DNA of 13,997 nucleotides from Planctomycetaceae bacterium (GTDB taxonomy: Bacteria > Planctomycetota > Planctomycetia > Pirellulales > UBA1268): positions 1 through 13,997 of the forward strand of contig CANGIH010000015.1 in NCBI GenBank assembly GCA_947453875.1, in the 5' to 3' direction. Shown here piece by piece: positions 13,927-13,997 of this stretch; position 1 is the first letter of the stretch, and every line of letters begins with the position of its first letter. The position numbers and the translations under genes were made by a program. The notes beneath the pieces are model-generated. The model did no database searches. It was not told the DNA's origin and saw only the letters and a program-made list of their open reading frames with translations.

Positions 13927-13997
13927 TCATCCGGGAAACATCACCCTGTGGATCTCGACGTGGGGCCCGTCGGTCGCGCCATGCGGCCGGCGGGCCC
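13927..13997 (-). CDS. 3' tail of an unidentified leftward gene (partial)
   Basis: On the minus strand a frame open from the window edge ends at TGA (13929-13927) and reads ARRPHGATDGPHVEIHRVMFPG. The mixed, protein-like composition and its position convergent to the preceding gene (15-base gap) suggest a genuine C-terminus. It is too short (22 codons) to identify. Confidence 0.35.
   Translation of the reverse strand, partial: ARRPHGATDGPHVEIHRVMFPG

Noticed and set aside
1..13997. CRISPR arrays, transposases, integrases, prophage or toxin-antitoxin genes.
   Set aside because: No regularly spaced repeats and no protein sequence of these types in any frame; all large genes are metabolic, tRNA-modifying or transport genes.

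Overview
The window is GC-rich, gene-dense bacterial chromosome with housekeeping genes on both strands. There are no insertion sequences, CRISPR arrays, rRNA or tRNA genes that I can see. The mixture (futalosine-type menaquinone genes, a double-length ABC-2 permease, a long-form HisG, high GC, GTG starts) fits an uncultured planctomycete, perhaps Pirellulales-like. That assignment is inference from gene style, not from a marker gene.

Layout. 1-192: the apparent 3' tail of a rightward gene, then a strong bidirectional hairpin terminator. 193-1476 (-): iron-type alcohol dehydrogenase with an unusual metal-ligand residue. 1539-2888 (+): aroA (EPSP synthase), divergent from it. 2908-3165 (-): an 85-residue zinc-ribbon protein with a good Shine-Dalgarno and a plausible sigma70-type promoter. 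3419-6851 (+): a three-gene unit joined by ATGA overlaps (membrane-anchored extracytoplasmic protein, ABC ATPase, 12-TM ABC permease). 6852-7069: terminator-like repeat and a hairpin-rich leader. 7070-10484 (+): mqnA, mqnC and an amidohydrolase that is probably the aminodeoxyfutalosine deaminase of the same pathway, again joined by 4-base overlaps. 10502-11715 (-): hisE then hisG, joined by a GTGA overlap. 11719-12681 (+): miaA, diverging from hisE with only three bases between the start codons. 12682-13164: a 483-base leader without a convincing gene but dense in perfect inverted repeats. 13165-13911 (+): a peptidase C26 / class I glutamine-amidotransferase-like protein that has lost the nucleophilic cysteine. 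The window ends in what looks like the tail of a leftward gene.

How the genes fit together: mqnA, mqnC and the deaminase would provide three steps from chorismate to menaquinone by the futalosine route, and aroA makes the precursor of chorismate (EPSP). hisE and hisG catalyse the second and first steps of histidine synthesis. The ABC unit looks like a self-contained exporter with an accessory extracytoplasmic protein.

The observations I find most worth a second look are the Cys-less C26 protein behind its structured leader, a repeated terminator-like element at 91-149 and 6861-6922, three overlapping inverted repeats that enclose the mqnA start codon, and the Gln-for-His change in the iron dehydrogenase. 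I see no clear new defence or mobile system here.
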